Shown here piece after piece: positions 42,927-54,142 of a stretch of 64,000 nucleotides of DNA. The position numbers and the translations under genes were made by a program. The stretch's first letter is position 1. Each line of letters opens with the position of its first letter. Under the pieces are notes generated by a model that worked only from the letters and a program-made list of their open reading frames with translations, searched no databases and had not been told where the DNA came from. Where the stretch lies: positions 735,516 through 799,515 of the forward strand of contig NZ_BBZI01000008.1 in NCBI RefSeq assembly GCF_008974245.1, given 5' to 3'. The stretch is from Streptomyces abyssomicinicus (GTDB taxonomy: Bacteria > Actinomycetota > Actinomycetes > Streptomycetales > Streptomycetaceae).

Positions 42927-43337
42927 GTGAATGAGATTCGGCGCGGCACACTGCAGACGGAGACCTTCTACGAGCAGGTCGGCGGCGAGGAGACCTTCAC
43001 GCGCCTCGTCCGCCGCTTCTACGAGGGCGTCGCGGAGGACCCCGAGCTCCGGGCCATGTACCCGGAGGAGGACCTGGGTCCGGCCGAGGAGCGGCTGCGG
43101 CTCTTCCTGATCCAGTACTGGGGCGGACCGACGACCTACAGCGAGCGGCGCGGGCATCCCCGGCTGCGGATGCGGCACGCCCCGTTCACGGTGGACCGCG
43201 CGGCGCACGACGCCTGGCTGCGGCACATGCGGGCCGCCGTCGACGACCTCGGCCTGTCCGAGGAGCACGAGCACACGCTCTGGAGCTACCTCACCTACGC
43301 GGCGGCCTCCATGGTCAACACCGCCGACCCGGAGTGA
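42927..43337 (+). CDS. glbO: Group II truncated haemoglobin (TrHbO)
   Basis: This 136-residue haem protein binds oxygen and may protect respiration or handle reactive nitrogen and oxygen species. It has the TrHbO blocks FTRLVRRFYEGVAEDPELRAMYPEEDL (Tyr32 at position B10), QYWGGPTTYSERRGHPRLRMRH with proximal His84, and the group II marker Trp97 (AWLRHM). Length matches mycobacterial GlbO. The GTG at 42927 has GGAGGG directly against it, which is too close for an ideal ribosome site, but no other in-frame start gives the full fold. Confidence 0.94.
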   Translation: MNEIRRGTLQTETFYEQVGGEETFTRLVRRFYEGVAEDPELRAMYPEEDLGPAEERLRLFLIQYWGGPTTYSERRGHPRLRMRHAPFTVDRAAHDAWLRHMRAAVDDLGLSEEHEHTLWSYLTYAAASMVNTADPE

Positions 43338-43506
43338 CCCGGAGCCGGGCCGGGCACCGGGTCACGATCGCGTCTCACCCTTGATCGAACGGCTGTGCCC
43401 GAGTGCTCCGTTCTGACACGATCGCCCCACTTGCCAGGAGCACGGCCTACCGACGCACCTGACTCCCGGCACGGACATCCGGGCAGCGGGCAGCGGGGGG
43501 CGACGC

Positions 43507-46500
43507 GTGGCGGGACTCGTGACGGCACGGATCCGCGTGCACCGCGCGCTGCTGGCGGCCGCGTTCCTCACCGTGCTGCTGACCACGTCGGTGCTGGCCG
43601 CCCTCACCGCCTACGCGGGCGCCCTCGGCGACGCCTCGCTGCGCCACGCGCTCGGTGACCCGGCCGCCGCCGCGGAGACCTCCCTTCTGGTCCGGGCGGA
43701 CATCGGGCGGGACGGGCGGGCCACCGCGGACGCCGCCGTGCGCAGGGCGGCCGGCGAGACGTTCGACGGGCTGCCGGTCACCGTCCGGCCGCTGATCCGC
43801 TCGGGCTCCTACGCGCTGCCCGCCGCAGGCGACGGTGACGGCGCGAAGGCCCGCGAGGCGGCGGGGGACCCCGACCTGACCCACTTCGCGGCCCTGGACC
43901 CGGCGGAGGTCCGCTTCACCTCGGGCCGCGCGCCCGCCCGGGACGCCGCCCTGGGATCCGCCCCGGTCGAGACCGCGCTGGCCGAGAACGCCGCCCGGGC
44001 CATGGGCCTCTCCCCCGGCGACCGGCTCACCCTCACCGACCGTCTCGGCGGCCCGTCGGTGCCGGTCGTGATCACCGGCCTGTACCGGCCGCGTGACGCC
44101 GACGCCCCGTACTGGCGGCTGGACGAGCTGGGCGGGCGGGGCGCGGCCACCGTCGACTTCACCACCTACGGCCCGCTGCTCACCGACCCGGCGGTGCTCA
44201 CCTCGGAACGCGTGAGCACCGGCCCGTCGTCCTGGCTGGTGTCGGCCGACTTCGCCTCGCTGACCACGGACCGGCTGGACTCCCTGCGGAGCGCCTCCCG
44301 CGACGGTGCTGCCGCCCTCACCCGGTCGGGCGCCCTGGGGCAGCCGGAGGGGATGGGCGGGACCACGGCGAGCGCGGTCACCGGTCTGCCGGCGGCGCTG
44401 GACCGGATCGAACGGTCCCTGGAGGTCTCCCGGTCGACGCTGCTGACCGTGGCCGCCCAGCTCGCCGTCCCGGCGGGCTGCGCCCTGCTGCTGACCGCAC
44501 GTCTGCTGACCGCCGAGCGGTCCGGGGAGACCCGGCTGCTGCTGGCCCGCGGCGCCTCCCGGCGGCGGCTGTCCGTGCTGGCCGGGGCGGAGGCGCTGCT
44601 GCTGACACTGCCCGCCGCGTTCTTCGGCCCGCTGCTCGCCCTTCCGCTGACCGCGCTGATGGGCGGGCAGGGCGACCTGGCCCGGATCGGGCTGCGCCCG
44701 GACACCTCGCTCGCCGCGCTGGCCGGCCGCCCGGACGTGTGGCTGGCCTCCGCCGTCACCGCCCTGGCCTGTGCCGCGGCGATGACGCTGCCGGCGCTGA
44801 CCGGCGCCGCGACGGCCGGCGGCGGCCGGGCCCGCGCCCTGCCCGGTCCGCTGCGGGCCGGCGGCGACCTGGCGCTGGTCGCGCTGGCCGTGGTGGCGTA
44901 CCTCCAGCTGCGCCGCGAGTCCGACGGCGCCTCCGGCCTCGGCCTCGACCCTCTGCTGATCGCCGCCCCGGCGACGGCGCTGCTGGCCGGCACCGTCCTG
45001 ACCCTGCGGCTGCTGCCGCCGCTGGCCCGGCTCGCCGAACGGCTGGCGACGCGCGGGCGCGGCGCGGCCACCGCGCTGGCCGCCTGGCAGATCGCCCGCC
45101 GCCCGGGCCGCGCCACGGCCCCCGTGCTGCTGCTGGCCCCGGCCGTGGCGCTGGGCATGCTGGCGATCGGGCAGCACGCCTCCTCGCAGCGCTCCCAGGA
45201 CGACCGTGCCGACTTCCGGGCGGGCGCGCAGATCCGGGTGACCGCGCCGTCCGCCGCCGGGCCGGGCACCGCGGAGACGTTCGCGGCCGTCGAGGGGGTC
45301 CGGTCGGTCGCCCCGGCGGCCCGCACCGCGCTCCCGATGTCCGGGGACCGCACCGCCACGGTGCTCGCGCTGAACACCCGGGAGGCCTCCGCGACCCTGC
45401 GGATGCGCCCCGACCTGTCCGACGGCTCGGCCGCCGCCCGGGTGGCCGCGCTGGCACCCCGGTCCGCCCCGGCGGGACCGGTGGTGCCCGAGGGCAGCAC
45501 CGGCCTGCGGATGACGGCCCGGCTCGCCGACGCCACCGGTTCCCGGGCCGCCTCCCCGGCCGAGGCGCGCCCGCCCCGCCGGGGCGCCGAGGTCACCGTG
45601 GCGGAGGCCACCGCCGTGCTGACCGACGCGCACGGCACCGTCTTCCGGCTGCCGCTCGGCGAACTCCCCGCCGACACGCGGCCGCACACCCTGACCGCCG
45701 GACTGTCCGGCGGCGGCGCGCCCGGGGGACTGACCCTGACCGGCGTGGAACTGGTCGTCACGCAGCCCCCGTCCGGTGCGCGCCGCCACCTGCTCGCCGT
45801 GGAGGCGGTCCACGCCGTCGACCCCGCGGGCAACGACCGCCCCCTCGACCTCGCCGCGGACTGGCGGGCGTCCGCCGTCGTGGAGGCCGCCGACGTCCCC
45901 GGAGGCGCCGCCCCGGCCCGCCCGAAGGTGCTCGCCGCCGGTCCGCCGGTCGTGGAGTACGGCACCGGCCAGGCGCCTTCCGGGATCTCCTGGCCCACCA
46001 TGAAGCTCCGGCTGACGGTGGACCAGCAGGTTCCCGAGGCCGTGCCCGGGCTGGCCACCGACCGGTTCCTGGAGTCCTCGGGCGCCCGCGTCGGCGAGAC
46101 GCTGGACGTGGCGCTGGGCTCGGCGACCGTCCCGGTCCGCCTCACCGGCGCGGTGCGCGCCCTGCCCACCACCGGCGAGGGCGTGGAGGAGGGACGCACG
46201 GGCGGCGCGCTGCTGCTGGACCTGGGCGCCGTCAACCGCTCCCTCCAGGACCTCGACGGTTCCAGCCTCACGCCCGGCGAGTGGTGGCTCGACACGGCCG
46301 CGGGCGAGGCCGCCGGAGCGGCGGCCGGACTGCGCGCCCGGCCGGAGCTGCGGGCCGGGCAGGTACTGGTGCGCGACGAGGTGGCCGCCGGGCTGCGCGG
46401 CGACCCGTTCGGCGTGGGGCCGGCCGCGGCGCTCACCGCGGCGGCCGCCGCGGCCGTGGTGCTCGCCACCGTGGGCTTCGCGGTCGCCGCGGTCGGCTCC

Positions 46501-46839
46501 CTGCGGGAGCGGCGGGCGGACCTCGCGGTGCTGCGCGCGCTGGGCGCGCCCCGGCGTCGGCTCGGGCGGGCGGTCGCCGCCGAGCAGGCCGTGCTGGTCG
46601 GACTGGCCCTGGCCGCCGGGACCGCCCTCGGGATGCTGCTCTCCCGTGCCGTGGTCCCGCTGACCCTCGTCACCTCCGAGGCCACCCGCCCGGTGCCCGA
46701 GCCCTTGGTGTCCCTCCCGCCCGGGCCGGTCGCCCTGCTCCTCGCCGCCGTGGCCGCCGTTCCGCTGCTCACCACCGCCCTGCTGTCCCGCCGCCGGCCC
46801 TCCGCCTCCGCGGCCCTGCGCGACGAGGGCGGCCACTGA
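43507..46839 (+). CDS. ABC transporter permease, FtsX family (large), 1
   Basis: This 1,110-residue permease has a first helix near residues 14-34 (LLAAAFLTVLLTTSVLAALTA), a long extracytoplasmic domain, and a four-helix FtsX block near 310-470. A large second outside domain (about 570-960) precedes a C-terminal FtsX block (AVVLATVGFAVAAVGSLRERRADLAVLRALGAPRRRLGR), with the family's coupling loop. It forms a three-gene operon with the next permease and an ATPase, probably a MacB/LolCDE-like exporter or envelope-stress machine. The GTG start at 43507 follows a G-run. The substrate is unknown. Confidence 0.88.
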   Translation: MAGLVTARIRVHRALLAAAFLTVLLTTSVLAALTAYAGALGDASLRHALGDPAAAAETSLLVRADIGRDGRATADAAVRRAAGETFDGLPVTVRPLIRSGSYALPAAGDGDGAKAREAAGDPDLTHFAALDPAEVRFTSGRAPARDAALGSAPVETALAENAARAMGLSPGDRLTLTDRLGGPSVPVVITGLYRPRDADAPYWRLDELGGRGAATVDFTTYGPLLTDPAVLTSERVSTGPSSWLVSADFASLTTDRLDSLRSASRDGAAALTRSGALGQPEGMGGTTASAVTGLPAALDRIERSLEVSRSTLLTVAAQLAVPAGCALLLTARLLTAERSGETRLLLARGASRRRLSVLAGAEALLLTLPAAFFGPLLALPLTALMGGQGDLARIGLRPDTSLAALAGRPDVWLASAVTALACAAAMTLPALTGAATAGGGRARALPGPLRAGGDLALVALAVVAYLQLRRESDGASGLGLDPLLIAAPATALLAGTVLTLRLLPPLARLAERLATRGRGAATALAAWQIARRPGRATAPVLLLAPAVALGMLAIGQHASSQRSQDDRADFRAGAQIRVTAPSAAGPGTAETFAAVEGVRSVAPAARTALPMSGDRTATVLALNTREASATLRMRPDLSDGSAAARVAALAPRSAPAGPVVPEGSTGLRMTARLADATGSRAASPAEARPPRRGAEVTVAEATAVLTDAHGTVFRLPLGELPADTRPHTLTAGLSGGGAPGGLTLTGVELVVTQPPSGARRHLLAVEAVHAVDPAGNDRPLDLAADWRASAVVEAADVPGGAAPARPKVLAAGPPVVEYGTGQAPSGISWPTMKLRLTVDQQVPEAVPGLATDRFLESSGARVGETLDVALGSATVPVRLTGAVRALPTTGEGVEEGRTGGALLLDLGAVNRSLQDLDGSSLTPGEWWLDTAAGEAAGAAAGLRARPELRAGQVLVRDEVAAGLRGDPFGVGPAAALTAAAAAAVVLATVGFAVAAVGSLRERRADLAVLRALGAPRRRLGRAVAAEQAVLVGLALAAGTALGMLLSRAVVPLTLVTSEATRPVPEPLVSLPPGPVALLLAAVAAVPLLTTALLSRRRPSASAALRDEGGH

Positions 46840-46894
46840 GATGCGTCGCCCCGCCCCGAAACGCCCGCGCCACCCGGACCTGGAGGTCACCGAG

Positions 46895-49747
46895 ATGCCC
46901 ACCGCGTCCCCGGCGGCCCCGGTCGTGTCCCCGACGGCCCCGGTGGCCCCCTGGGTCCGCACCCGCCTGCGCGCCGCGCCCTCGGCCGTCTGGCTGCCGG
47001 CCCTGCTGGTGGCGCTGACCTCGTTCCTGGCCGCGGTCTTCCCGCTCGCCCTCGACCGCCACGAGACCTCCGGCCTGCGGCACAGCCTCGCGCAGGCCCG
47101 CGGCACCGAGACCGTGCTGGGCGTCGGCGTCCTGTCGCACCGCAACCAGCCCCAGGCGGACCGCGAGGAGGCCCTGCGGCCCGACGTGCTGCGTGCCCGC
47201 CTGGAGGCGCTCCTCGCCGTCCCCGAGGCGCCGTTCGTGACCCGGCGCGACCAGGTCTCCTACGGCGTGACGGCCCAGGACAGCCTGCCGGTCGGCGAGG
47301 AGTGGATCCCCCGCCTCAGCGCCGCCCCGCCGCAGATCACCCTGGTGGCCCCGCAGGACCTCGCCGGGCACTCCACGATCGCCGAAGGCCGCCTCCCCAG
47401 GTCCACGGGCACGGTGACCGCAGCCGTCCGGGAGGTCGAGGCGGCGGTCTCGCGGGAGACCGCCGAGAAGATGAACATCGACGTCGGCCGGACCGTCGCC
47501 GTCCCCGGCCCGCCCGACCACGGCCCGCTGGTCGTCCGGATCACCGGCGTCTTCACCCCCACCGGCCCCGACAACGCCTACTGGTCCGCCCGCCCCCTGC
47601 TGCGCACGCCCGCGCTGACCCGGATCCCCGGCCCCGGCGACCCCAACGACTACTGGCACGGCGCCCTGCTGCTCGCCCCCGACGCGGGGCCCGCGATCCT
47701 CGGCACCAACGCGCCCGTGTTCTCCTACTGGAACCTGCCGCCACGGCTGGACGGCCTGCGGGCCCGCCAACTGCCCGCGCTGCGCGCCGAGATCGCCTCC
47801 CTGGAGTCCGGACCCGGCCTCAACCGGGTGCGCGAGGCCGTTCCGCTGTCCGGGGCCGGCACCGAACTGGACACCGTCCTCGCCGACCACACCCGCCTGC
47901 GCGACGCCGTCGCCCCGCTGATCACCGTGGCCGCGGCCGGCGCCGGCACGGTCGCCGCGGTGGTGCTGCTGCTCACCGGCGGCCTGGCCGCCTCCCGCCG
48001 CCGCGCCGAACTCACCCTGGTGCGGGCCCGCGGAGCCTCGCTGCCCGCGCTGACCGGCCGTCTGCTCGCCGAGACCGCCGTCGCCGCCGTGCCCGCGGCG
48101 GCACTGGGCCTGACCGCGGCGCTGCTCCTGGTCCCCGGCGGACGGTGGGCTCCCGCCGCCCTGGCCGCGGGCGCGGTGGCCGTCGTCGCCTCCCTGGCAC
48201 TGCCGCTGCGCGCCGCCGCGGCCCACCGCACGGTCCGGGTGCACGCCCCGCGGGAGGACGCCGTCTCCGCCCGCCCGTCCCGCCGCCGTACCGTGGCCGA
48301 ACTGACCCTGCTGGTGCTGGCCGCGGCGGCCGTGGAGGCGCTGCGGCGGCGCGGCGTCGCCGGTGGTTCGGCCGCCGACCCGCTCACCGCTCTCGCGCCC
48401 GTGCTGATCGCGGTGATCACCGCCCTGGTCGTCGCCCGCCTCCTGCCCGCGCTGCTGCGGCTCGCCGCCCGTCCCGCGGGCCGGCTGCGCGGACTGGTGG
48501 GCCACCTGGCCATGGCCCGCGCGGGCCGCGCCTCGGGCCCGGCGGTGCTGCCGCTGCTGGCGCTGCTGGTCTCGCTGGCCACGGCGGCGTTCGGCGGCTC
48601 GGTCCTCGCCGGGGTGGAACAGGCCCGCCAGGACTCCGCGCTGCGGGAGGTCGGCGCGGACGCCCGGGTGGAGACCGTGGACCCGCTGCCGGGCCCGGTG
48701 GCCGACGCGCTCCGCGACCTGCCGGGCGTGCGCGGGAGCACGTCCGCCGCCGTCTTCTACAAGTCCGACACCGAGGACGGCCGCCGCTCCCTGCCGGTGG
48801 CCGCGGTCGACCCCGGACCGTACGCGGCGCTCGCCGCCCGCTCCGGCCTGGGCGCCTTCCCCGCGGCCGCGCTGGAGGCGGACAGGGGTTCCGGGGGCGG
48901 GGCGGACTCCGGCGGGGATTCCGGCGGTGCGGGTTCCGACGGTGCGGGCTCAGGTGCGGGTTCCGACGGTGCGGGTTCCGACGGGCCGGTGCTGCCCGCC
49001 GTGGCATCCCCCTCGGTGGCCGACCTTCTCGGCGACGGCCCGGCCACCCTGCGGCTGACCCAGGAGGCCACCGTCACCGTCCGCGTGGTGGCGGTGCGCG
49101 AGCTCACCCCGGCGGTCGCCGGTTCGCACTTCCTGCTCGTCGACCGGTCGGCCCTGCCGGCGAAGGCCGCCCGGCCCAACCTGCTGCTGCTCAGCGGCGA
49201 CCGTCCGGACGGCGACCGGATCCGCGAGGTGGCCGGCGAGGCCGCCACCGTGCTGGTGCGGACCGAGCGGCTGGCCCTGCACGTCGACTCCCCCCTGCAG
49301 AGCGGCGCGGAACGCTTCTGGACCGCGGCGGTCCTGATCTCGGCGCTCTACGCCGCGCTCGCCCTGGTCCTCACCCAGCTGCGCGCCGCGCCGGAGCGGG
49401 CGGCGCTGCTCGCCCGCCTGCGCACCATGGGCCTGACCCGGCGTCAGGGCCGCGGGCTGCTGGTGCTGGAGTCGCTTCCGCAGGCGCTCCCGGCCGCTCT
49501 GGGCGGCGTGCTCGCCGGATGGGCGACGGTCCGGCTGCTGGCGCCGGGCGTGGACCTCACGGCGGTCGCCCTGCGCGCCTCCGGCACGATGCCCCGGGGC
49601 ACCGCCCGGCTCACCCCGGACCTTCCGGCCCTGCTGCTGCCCATGGCGGCCGTGTTGCTGCTGACCGTGGGCGTCGCCGCGGTCCAGGCCTGGTGGACCG
49701 GCCGCCGCGGCTCGGTCGCCGAGCTGAGAGTGGGCGACCAGCGATGA
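46895..49747 (+). CDS. ABC transporter permease, FtsX family (large), 2
   Basis: This 950-residue permease has the same layout as its upstream neighbour: one helix at about residues 32-52, a large outside domain, a helical block (about 345-470) with RRRAELTLVRARGASLPALTGRL as coupling loop, a second outside domain, and a C-terminal FtsX block (RAALLARLRTMGLTRRQGRGLLVLESLPQALPAAL). A Ser/Gly/Ala tract near residues 668-710 (DSGGDSGGAGSDGAG) is low complexity. The ATG at 46895 was chosen because GGAGG lies 8 bases upstream; an earlier in-frame ATG at 46841, one base after the previous stop, would add 18 basic residues. Confidence 0.85.
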   Translation: MPTASPAAPVVSPTAPVAPWVRTRLRAAPSAVWLPALLVALTSFLAAVFPLALDRHETSGLRHSLAQARGTETVLGVGVLSHRNQPQADREEALRPDVLRARLEALLAVPEAPFVTRRDQVSYGVTAQDSLPVGEEWIPRLSAAPPQITLVAPQDLAGHSTIAEGRLPRSTGTVTAAVREVEAAVSRETAEKMNIDVGRTVAVPGPPDHGPLVVRITGVFTPTGPDNAYWSARPLLRTPALTRIPGPGDPNDYWHGALLLAPDAGPAILGTNAPVFSYWNLPPRLDGLRARQLPALRAEIASLESGPGLNRVREAVPLSGAGTELDTVLADHTRLRDAVAPLITVAAAGAGTVAAVVLLLTGGLAASRRRAELTLVRARGASLPALTGRLLAETAVAAVPAAALGLTAALLLVPGGRWAPAALAAGAVAVVASLALPLRAAAAHRTVRVHAPREDAVSARPSRRRTVAELTLLVLAAAAVEALRRRGVAGGSAADPLTALAPVLIAVITALVVARLLPALLRLAARPAGRLRGLVGHLAMARAGRASGPAVLPLLALLVSLATAAFGGSVLAGVEQARQDSALREVGADARVETVDPLPGPVADALRDLPGVRGSTSAAVFYKSDTEDGRRSLPVAAVDPGPYAALAARSGLGAFPAAALEADRGSGGGADSGGDSGGAGSDGAGSGAGSDGAGSDGPVLPAVASPSVADLLGDGPATLRLTQEATVTVRVVAVRELTPAVAGSHFLLVDRSALPAKAARPNLLLLSGDRPDGDRIREVAGEAATVLVRTERLALHVDSPLQSGAERFWTAAVLISALYAALALVLTQLRAAPERAALLARLRTMGLTRRQGRGLLVLESLPQALPAALGGVLAGWATVRLLAPGVDLTAVALRASGTMPRGTARLTPDLPALLLPMAAVLLLTVGVAAVQAWWTGRRGSVAELRVGDQR

Positions 49748-49769
49748 CCCGAACCTCAGGAGGCCCACG

Positions 49770-50783
49770 ATGACCTCGCAGAACCCCGGCCCGGCTCCCG
49801 CCGCCGAACGCCCCGGCCCGGGCGCCGGTCCGACCCTCGCCGACCTGGCGCACCGGGTCACGGCCGACCGCGAACGGCCCGCCTACGGCCACGACGCGCT
49901 GATCACCTGCGACCGGCTGGTGCGCGTCTTCTCGGTCGGCGGCGTCGAGGTGCAGGCGCTTCAGGGCCTCGACCTGCTGGTCCGCGAGGGCGAGCTGATG
50001 GCCCTGGTCGGCGCGTCCGGCAGCGGCAAGTCCACGCTGATGAACATCCTGTCCGGCCTCGACACGCCGACCGCCGGCACGGCGCGGGTCGCGGGGCACG
50101 ACCTGCTCGCCATGAACGCCCGCGCCCGTCTGGCCTACCGGCGCGAGGTCGTCGGCTTCGTCTGGCAGCAGACCGCCCGCAACCTGCTGCCCTACCTGAC
50201 GGCCGCGCAGAACGTCACCCTGCCGATGCGGCTGCGGGGCGTCCGGGCCCGCCGCCGCGACCAGGCGGAACGCGCCATGGAACTGCTCTCCGTGCTGGAC
50301 GTCGCCGACCTGGGCGACCGCCGCCCGCACGAGCTCTCCGGCGGCCAGCAGCAGCGGGTGGCCATCGCGGTGGCGCTGGCCAACAACCCGGCGGTGCTGC
50401 TGGCCGACGAGCCCACCGGCGAGCTGGACTCCCGGACCGCGGAGCAGATCTTCGCCGCCTTCCGCACCGCCAACGAGCGGCTGGGCACCACGGTGGTGAT
50501 CGTCACCCACGACAAGGCGGTCGCCGACGAGGTCCGGCGCACCGTGGCGATCCGCGACGGCCGCACCGCCACGGAGGTGCTGCGCCGCAGCGAACTGGAC
50601 CAGGCCACCGGTCACGAACGCCTGGTCTCCCGGGAGTACGCGACCCTGGACCGGGCGGGCCGCCTCCAGCTGCCCGCCGAGTACACCAAGGCGCTCGACA
50701 TGCGCGACCGGGTGGCCCTGGAACTCCAGGCCGACCACATCACGGTCCACCCGGACGACGGAACGGCCTCCACGACCGCCTGA
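49770..50783 (+). CDS. ABC transporter ATPase with C-terminal AbrB-like hairpin
   Basis: This 337-residue ATPase serves the two upstream permeases. Walker A GASGSGKST starts at Gly81. The Q-loop is in FVWQQTARNLLPYL, the signature is LSGGQQQR, Walker B is VLLADEPTGELDS and the switch His is in VIVTHD. It has a 45-residue N-terminal extension. Residues 290-331 (YATLDRAGRLQLPAEYTKAL, then DMRDRVALELQADHITVHP) resemble a swapped-hairpin AbrB/MazE domain, unusual for an ABC ATPase and perhaps used for dimerisation or regulation. The ATG at 49770 follows AGGAGG. Confidence 0.93.
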   Translation: MTSQNPGPAPAAERPGPGAGPTLADLAHRVTADRERPAYGHDALITCDRLVRVFSVGGVEVQALQGLDLLVREGELMALVGASGSGKSTLMNILSGLDTPTAGTARVAGHDLLAMNARARLAYRREVVGFVWQQTARNLLPYLTAAQNVTLPMRLRGVRARRRDQAERAMELLSVLDVADLGDRRPHELSGGQQQRVAIAVALANNPAVLLADEPTGELDSRTAEQIFAAFRTANERLGTTVVIVTHDKAVADEVRRTVAIRDGRTATEVLRRSELDQATGHERLVSREYATLDRAGRLQLPAEYTKALDMRDRVALELQADHITVHPDDGTASTTA

Positions 50784-50820
50784 CGGAACCGCCGACGGGC
50801 CGGAACCCGCCGACGGGCAC

Positions 50821-50858
50821 GGTACCGGCCGAGCGGCCCCGGGAGCACGGCCGGTGCC
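50821..50858 (+). terminator. Probable terminator of the ABC operon
   Basis: GGTACCGGCCG (50821-50831) pairs with CGGCCGGTGCC (50848-50858) apart from one G-T pair, 37 bp after the ATPase stop. Confidence 0.5.
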
Positions 50859-50904
50859 GGCATCGGGCCGCGCGAGCTCGCGCCGCGTTGACGTCAGAGG
50901 CCCG

Positions 50905-51140
50905 TAGCCCGGCCTGTGTCGGCGTCGGGGGCGCGGCGCCGGAGCCCGACCGGTGTCGGCGTCCAGGCCCCGTAGCGCGGCCTGTGTTGCGGCAGGGCCC
51001 CGCAGCCCGGCCGGTGTTGGCGTCGAAGCCTGGCCGGTGTCGGTGAAAGGGCGCCGGAAGCCCGACCGGTGTCGACGTCAGGGCCCCGAAGCACAGCCGG
51101 TGTCGAGGTCAGGGCGCCGGAGCCCGGCCGGTGTCGGCGG
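50905..51140. repeat. Degenerate tandem repeat, about 31-bp period, eight copies
   Basis: The core CCGGTGTCGGCGTC recurs with TGTC/TGTT anchors at 50917, 50954, 50985, 51015, 51038, 51070, 51101 and 51132, mostly 30-32 bp apart. Between the cores is GGCCCCGnAGCCCGG. The copies are diverged and the spacers are part of the unit. It fills the gap 50859-51252 between the ABC operon and the convergent hypothetical gene; no real gene was seen there. Confidence 0.7.
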
Positions 51141-51252
51141 CAGCACGGGGAAGCGGCGTCCGGCCGATGCCGGGGCGGGCCGAGCGGGCGCAGGGCATCC
51201 GGCTGAACGCGGCGGATGGGACACGGCGGATGGGACACGGCGGCGGGACGCC

Positions 51253-51915
51253 TCAGGCGACGCCGACGCCCAGGCCGCCGAGACGTCCGGCCCGCCGGAC
51301 CGCGACGGAACCGTAGGGCGTGCGCAGCCGCAGCCAGGAGCCGCAGGACAGGATCTGCGGATGGGCACCGGGCCGCAGGAAGCCCAGCGACTGCGCGGCG
51401 TGCACGGCCCGGACCGGCAGCCCGGTGCCGTCGACCGTCCGTGCCCAGATCTGCCGCCCGGTCCGGTCCAGTTCGGCGCGGGTGCGCTCCTGCGGCGGGA
51501 TCTCCTCGACCCGTCGCCGGAACTCGGCCACCGCGGCGGCGACCAGCCCGCGCAGCGTCTCCCCCGGCAGCGACTCCTCGGCCCGCCAGCCCCCGCGGGG
51601 CGGCAGCAGCCCGGCCCAGGACGGTCCGGTGACCGCCTCAGGCACCACGGCCGCGGCGGCGCCCCCGGCCTCCTCACCGACGGCCTCCAGCAGCTCCCCC
51701 GCCGAGACCGTGACGTCCAGGGAGTCCACCGGCTCGGCGAGCCGGACCGCCCGCACCGCGAGCACCTCGAAGGAGGCCGGGCTGCCGTAGACGGCGACGG
51801 CCTCCCCCGCGCCCTGGAGCCGCACCGCGGCGGCACGGTCGTAGTGCAGCAGCCGGGAGAGGAAGGCGCAGAGATCCGCCGCCTCGCCCTGGTCGGCGAA
51901 CCGGAGCTTCGTCAT
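51253..51915 (-). CDS. Conserved actinobacterial hypothetical protein
   Basis: This 220-residue protein has no signal peptide or membrane helix and no domain I can name. It begins TKLRFADQGEAADLCAFLSRLLHYDRAAAVRLQ and contains an alpha/beta N-terminal half and a later helix with a QERTRAELDRTGRQIWARTV stretch. The end, CGSWLRLRTPYGSVAVR, looks like beta strands. Its ATG (51915) overlaps the stop of the thioesterase gene (ATGA), so the two are co-translated. The partnership suggests a metabolic or quality-control role, but the sequence gives no more. Confidence 0.8.
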   Translation of the reverse strand: MTKLRFADQGEAADLCAFLSRLLHYDRAAAVRLQGAGEAVAVYGSPASFEVLAVRAVRLAEPVDSLDVTVSAGELLEAVGEEAGGAAAAVVPEAVTGPSWAGLLPPRGGWRAEESLPGETLRGLVAAAVAEFRRRVEEIPPQERTRAELDRTGRQIWARTVDGTGLPVRAVHAAQSLGFLRPGAHPQILSCGSWLRLRTPYGSVAVRRAGRLGGLGVGVA

Positions 51916-52340
51916 GAGCCGGCGGCCTCGTCGTCCTGGTACTTCTCCAGGAAGTACCGCTCCGCCTCCGTGAGCCGGCGCGGACGCTGGATCTCGAAGT
52001 CGAACGGCGCCATCACCGTCGACGCCCGCGCGTACACCAGGTCCGGCTCGTCGCCGGACCCGGTGTCCTTGACCTCGTAGGCCAGGGTGAACGAGGCCGC
52101 ACGGATCTTCGTCACCCAGACCTCGACGTCCACCGGCGCGTGCCGGTGGAGCAGCTGACGCTTGTAGTCGATCTCGTGCCGCGCCACCACCGTCCCCCGC
52201 GCGAACGCATGGTCCTGGTCCGGGCGGAACAGCATGTCCACCCGGGCTTCCTCCAGGTAGCGCAGGAACATCACGTTGTTGACGTGACCGTACGCGTCCA
52301 TGTCGCCCCAGCGCAGGGGGCAGCGGTAGAGATGGCGCAC
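51912..52340 (-). CDS. Acyl-CoA thioesterase (4HBT hot-dog fold)
   Basis: This 142-residue hot-dog-fold enzyme hydrolyses an acyl-CoA. The family motif WGDMDAYGHVNNVMFLRYLEEAR includes the catalytic-type Asp15, followed by VVARHEIDYKRQLLHRHAPVDVEVWV. It is the size of a YbgC/4HBT protein. Substrate chain length cannot be read from the sequence. The GTG at 52340 lies 7 bases after the EttA stop, so it is probably cotranscribed with ettA and overlaps the following hypothetical gene. Confidence 0.9.
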   Translation of the reverse strand: MRHLYRCPLRWGDMDAYGHVNNVMFLRYLEEARVDMLFRPDQDHAFARGTVVARHEIDYKRQLLHRHAPVDVEVWVTKIRAASFTLAYEVKDTGSGDEPDLVYARASTVMAPFDFEIQRPRRLTEAERYFLEKYQDDEAAGS

Positions 52341-52347
52341 GAGTCGA

Positions 52348-54012
<1,665 letters not shown>

Positions 54013-54142
54013 GAGAAACCGTCCGGCAGTTTGAAACTCGCGGTGGGCAGATACACCCCATCTTGCCGTACCGCCACCCCAGGACGAAAACGGCCCGTCC
54101 CCGCGCCACCTTCCGCCCCGGAAGCGGAACGTGCCCGCCGGG

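Noticed and set aside
43447..47145. Leftward 1,232-codon frame opposite the ABC permease
   Set aside because: Antisense to a protein with clear FtsX topology; Gly/Arg-rich with no domain.
50905..51140. Possible CRISPR array
   Set aside because: Repeats are degenerate, spacing varies from 23 to 37 bp, there are no unique spacers, and no cas genes are present.
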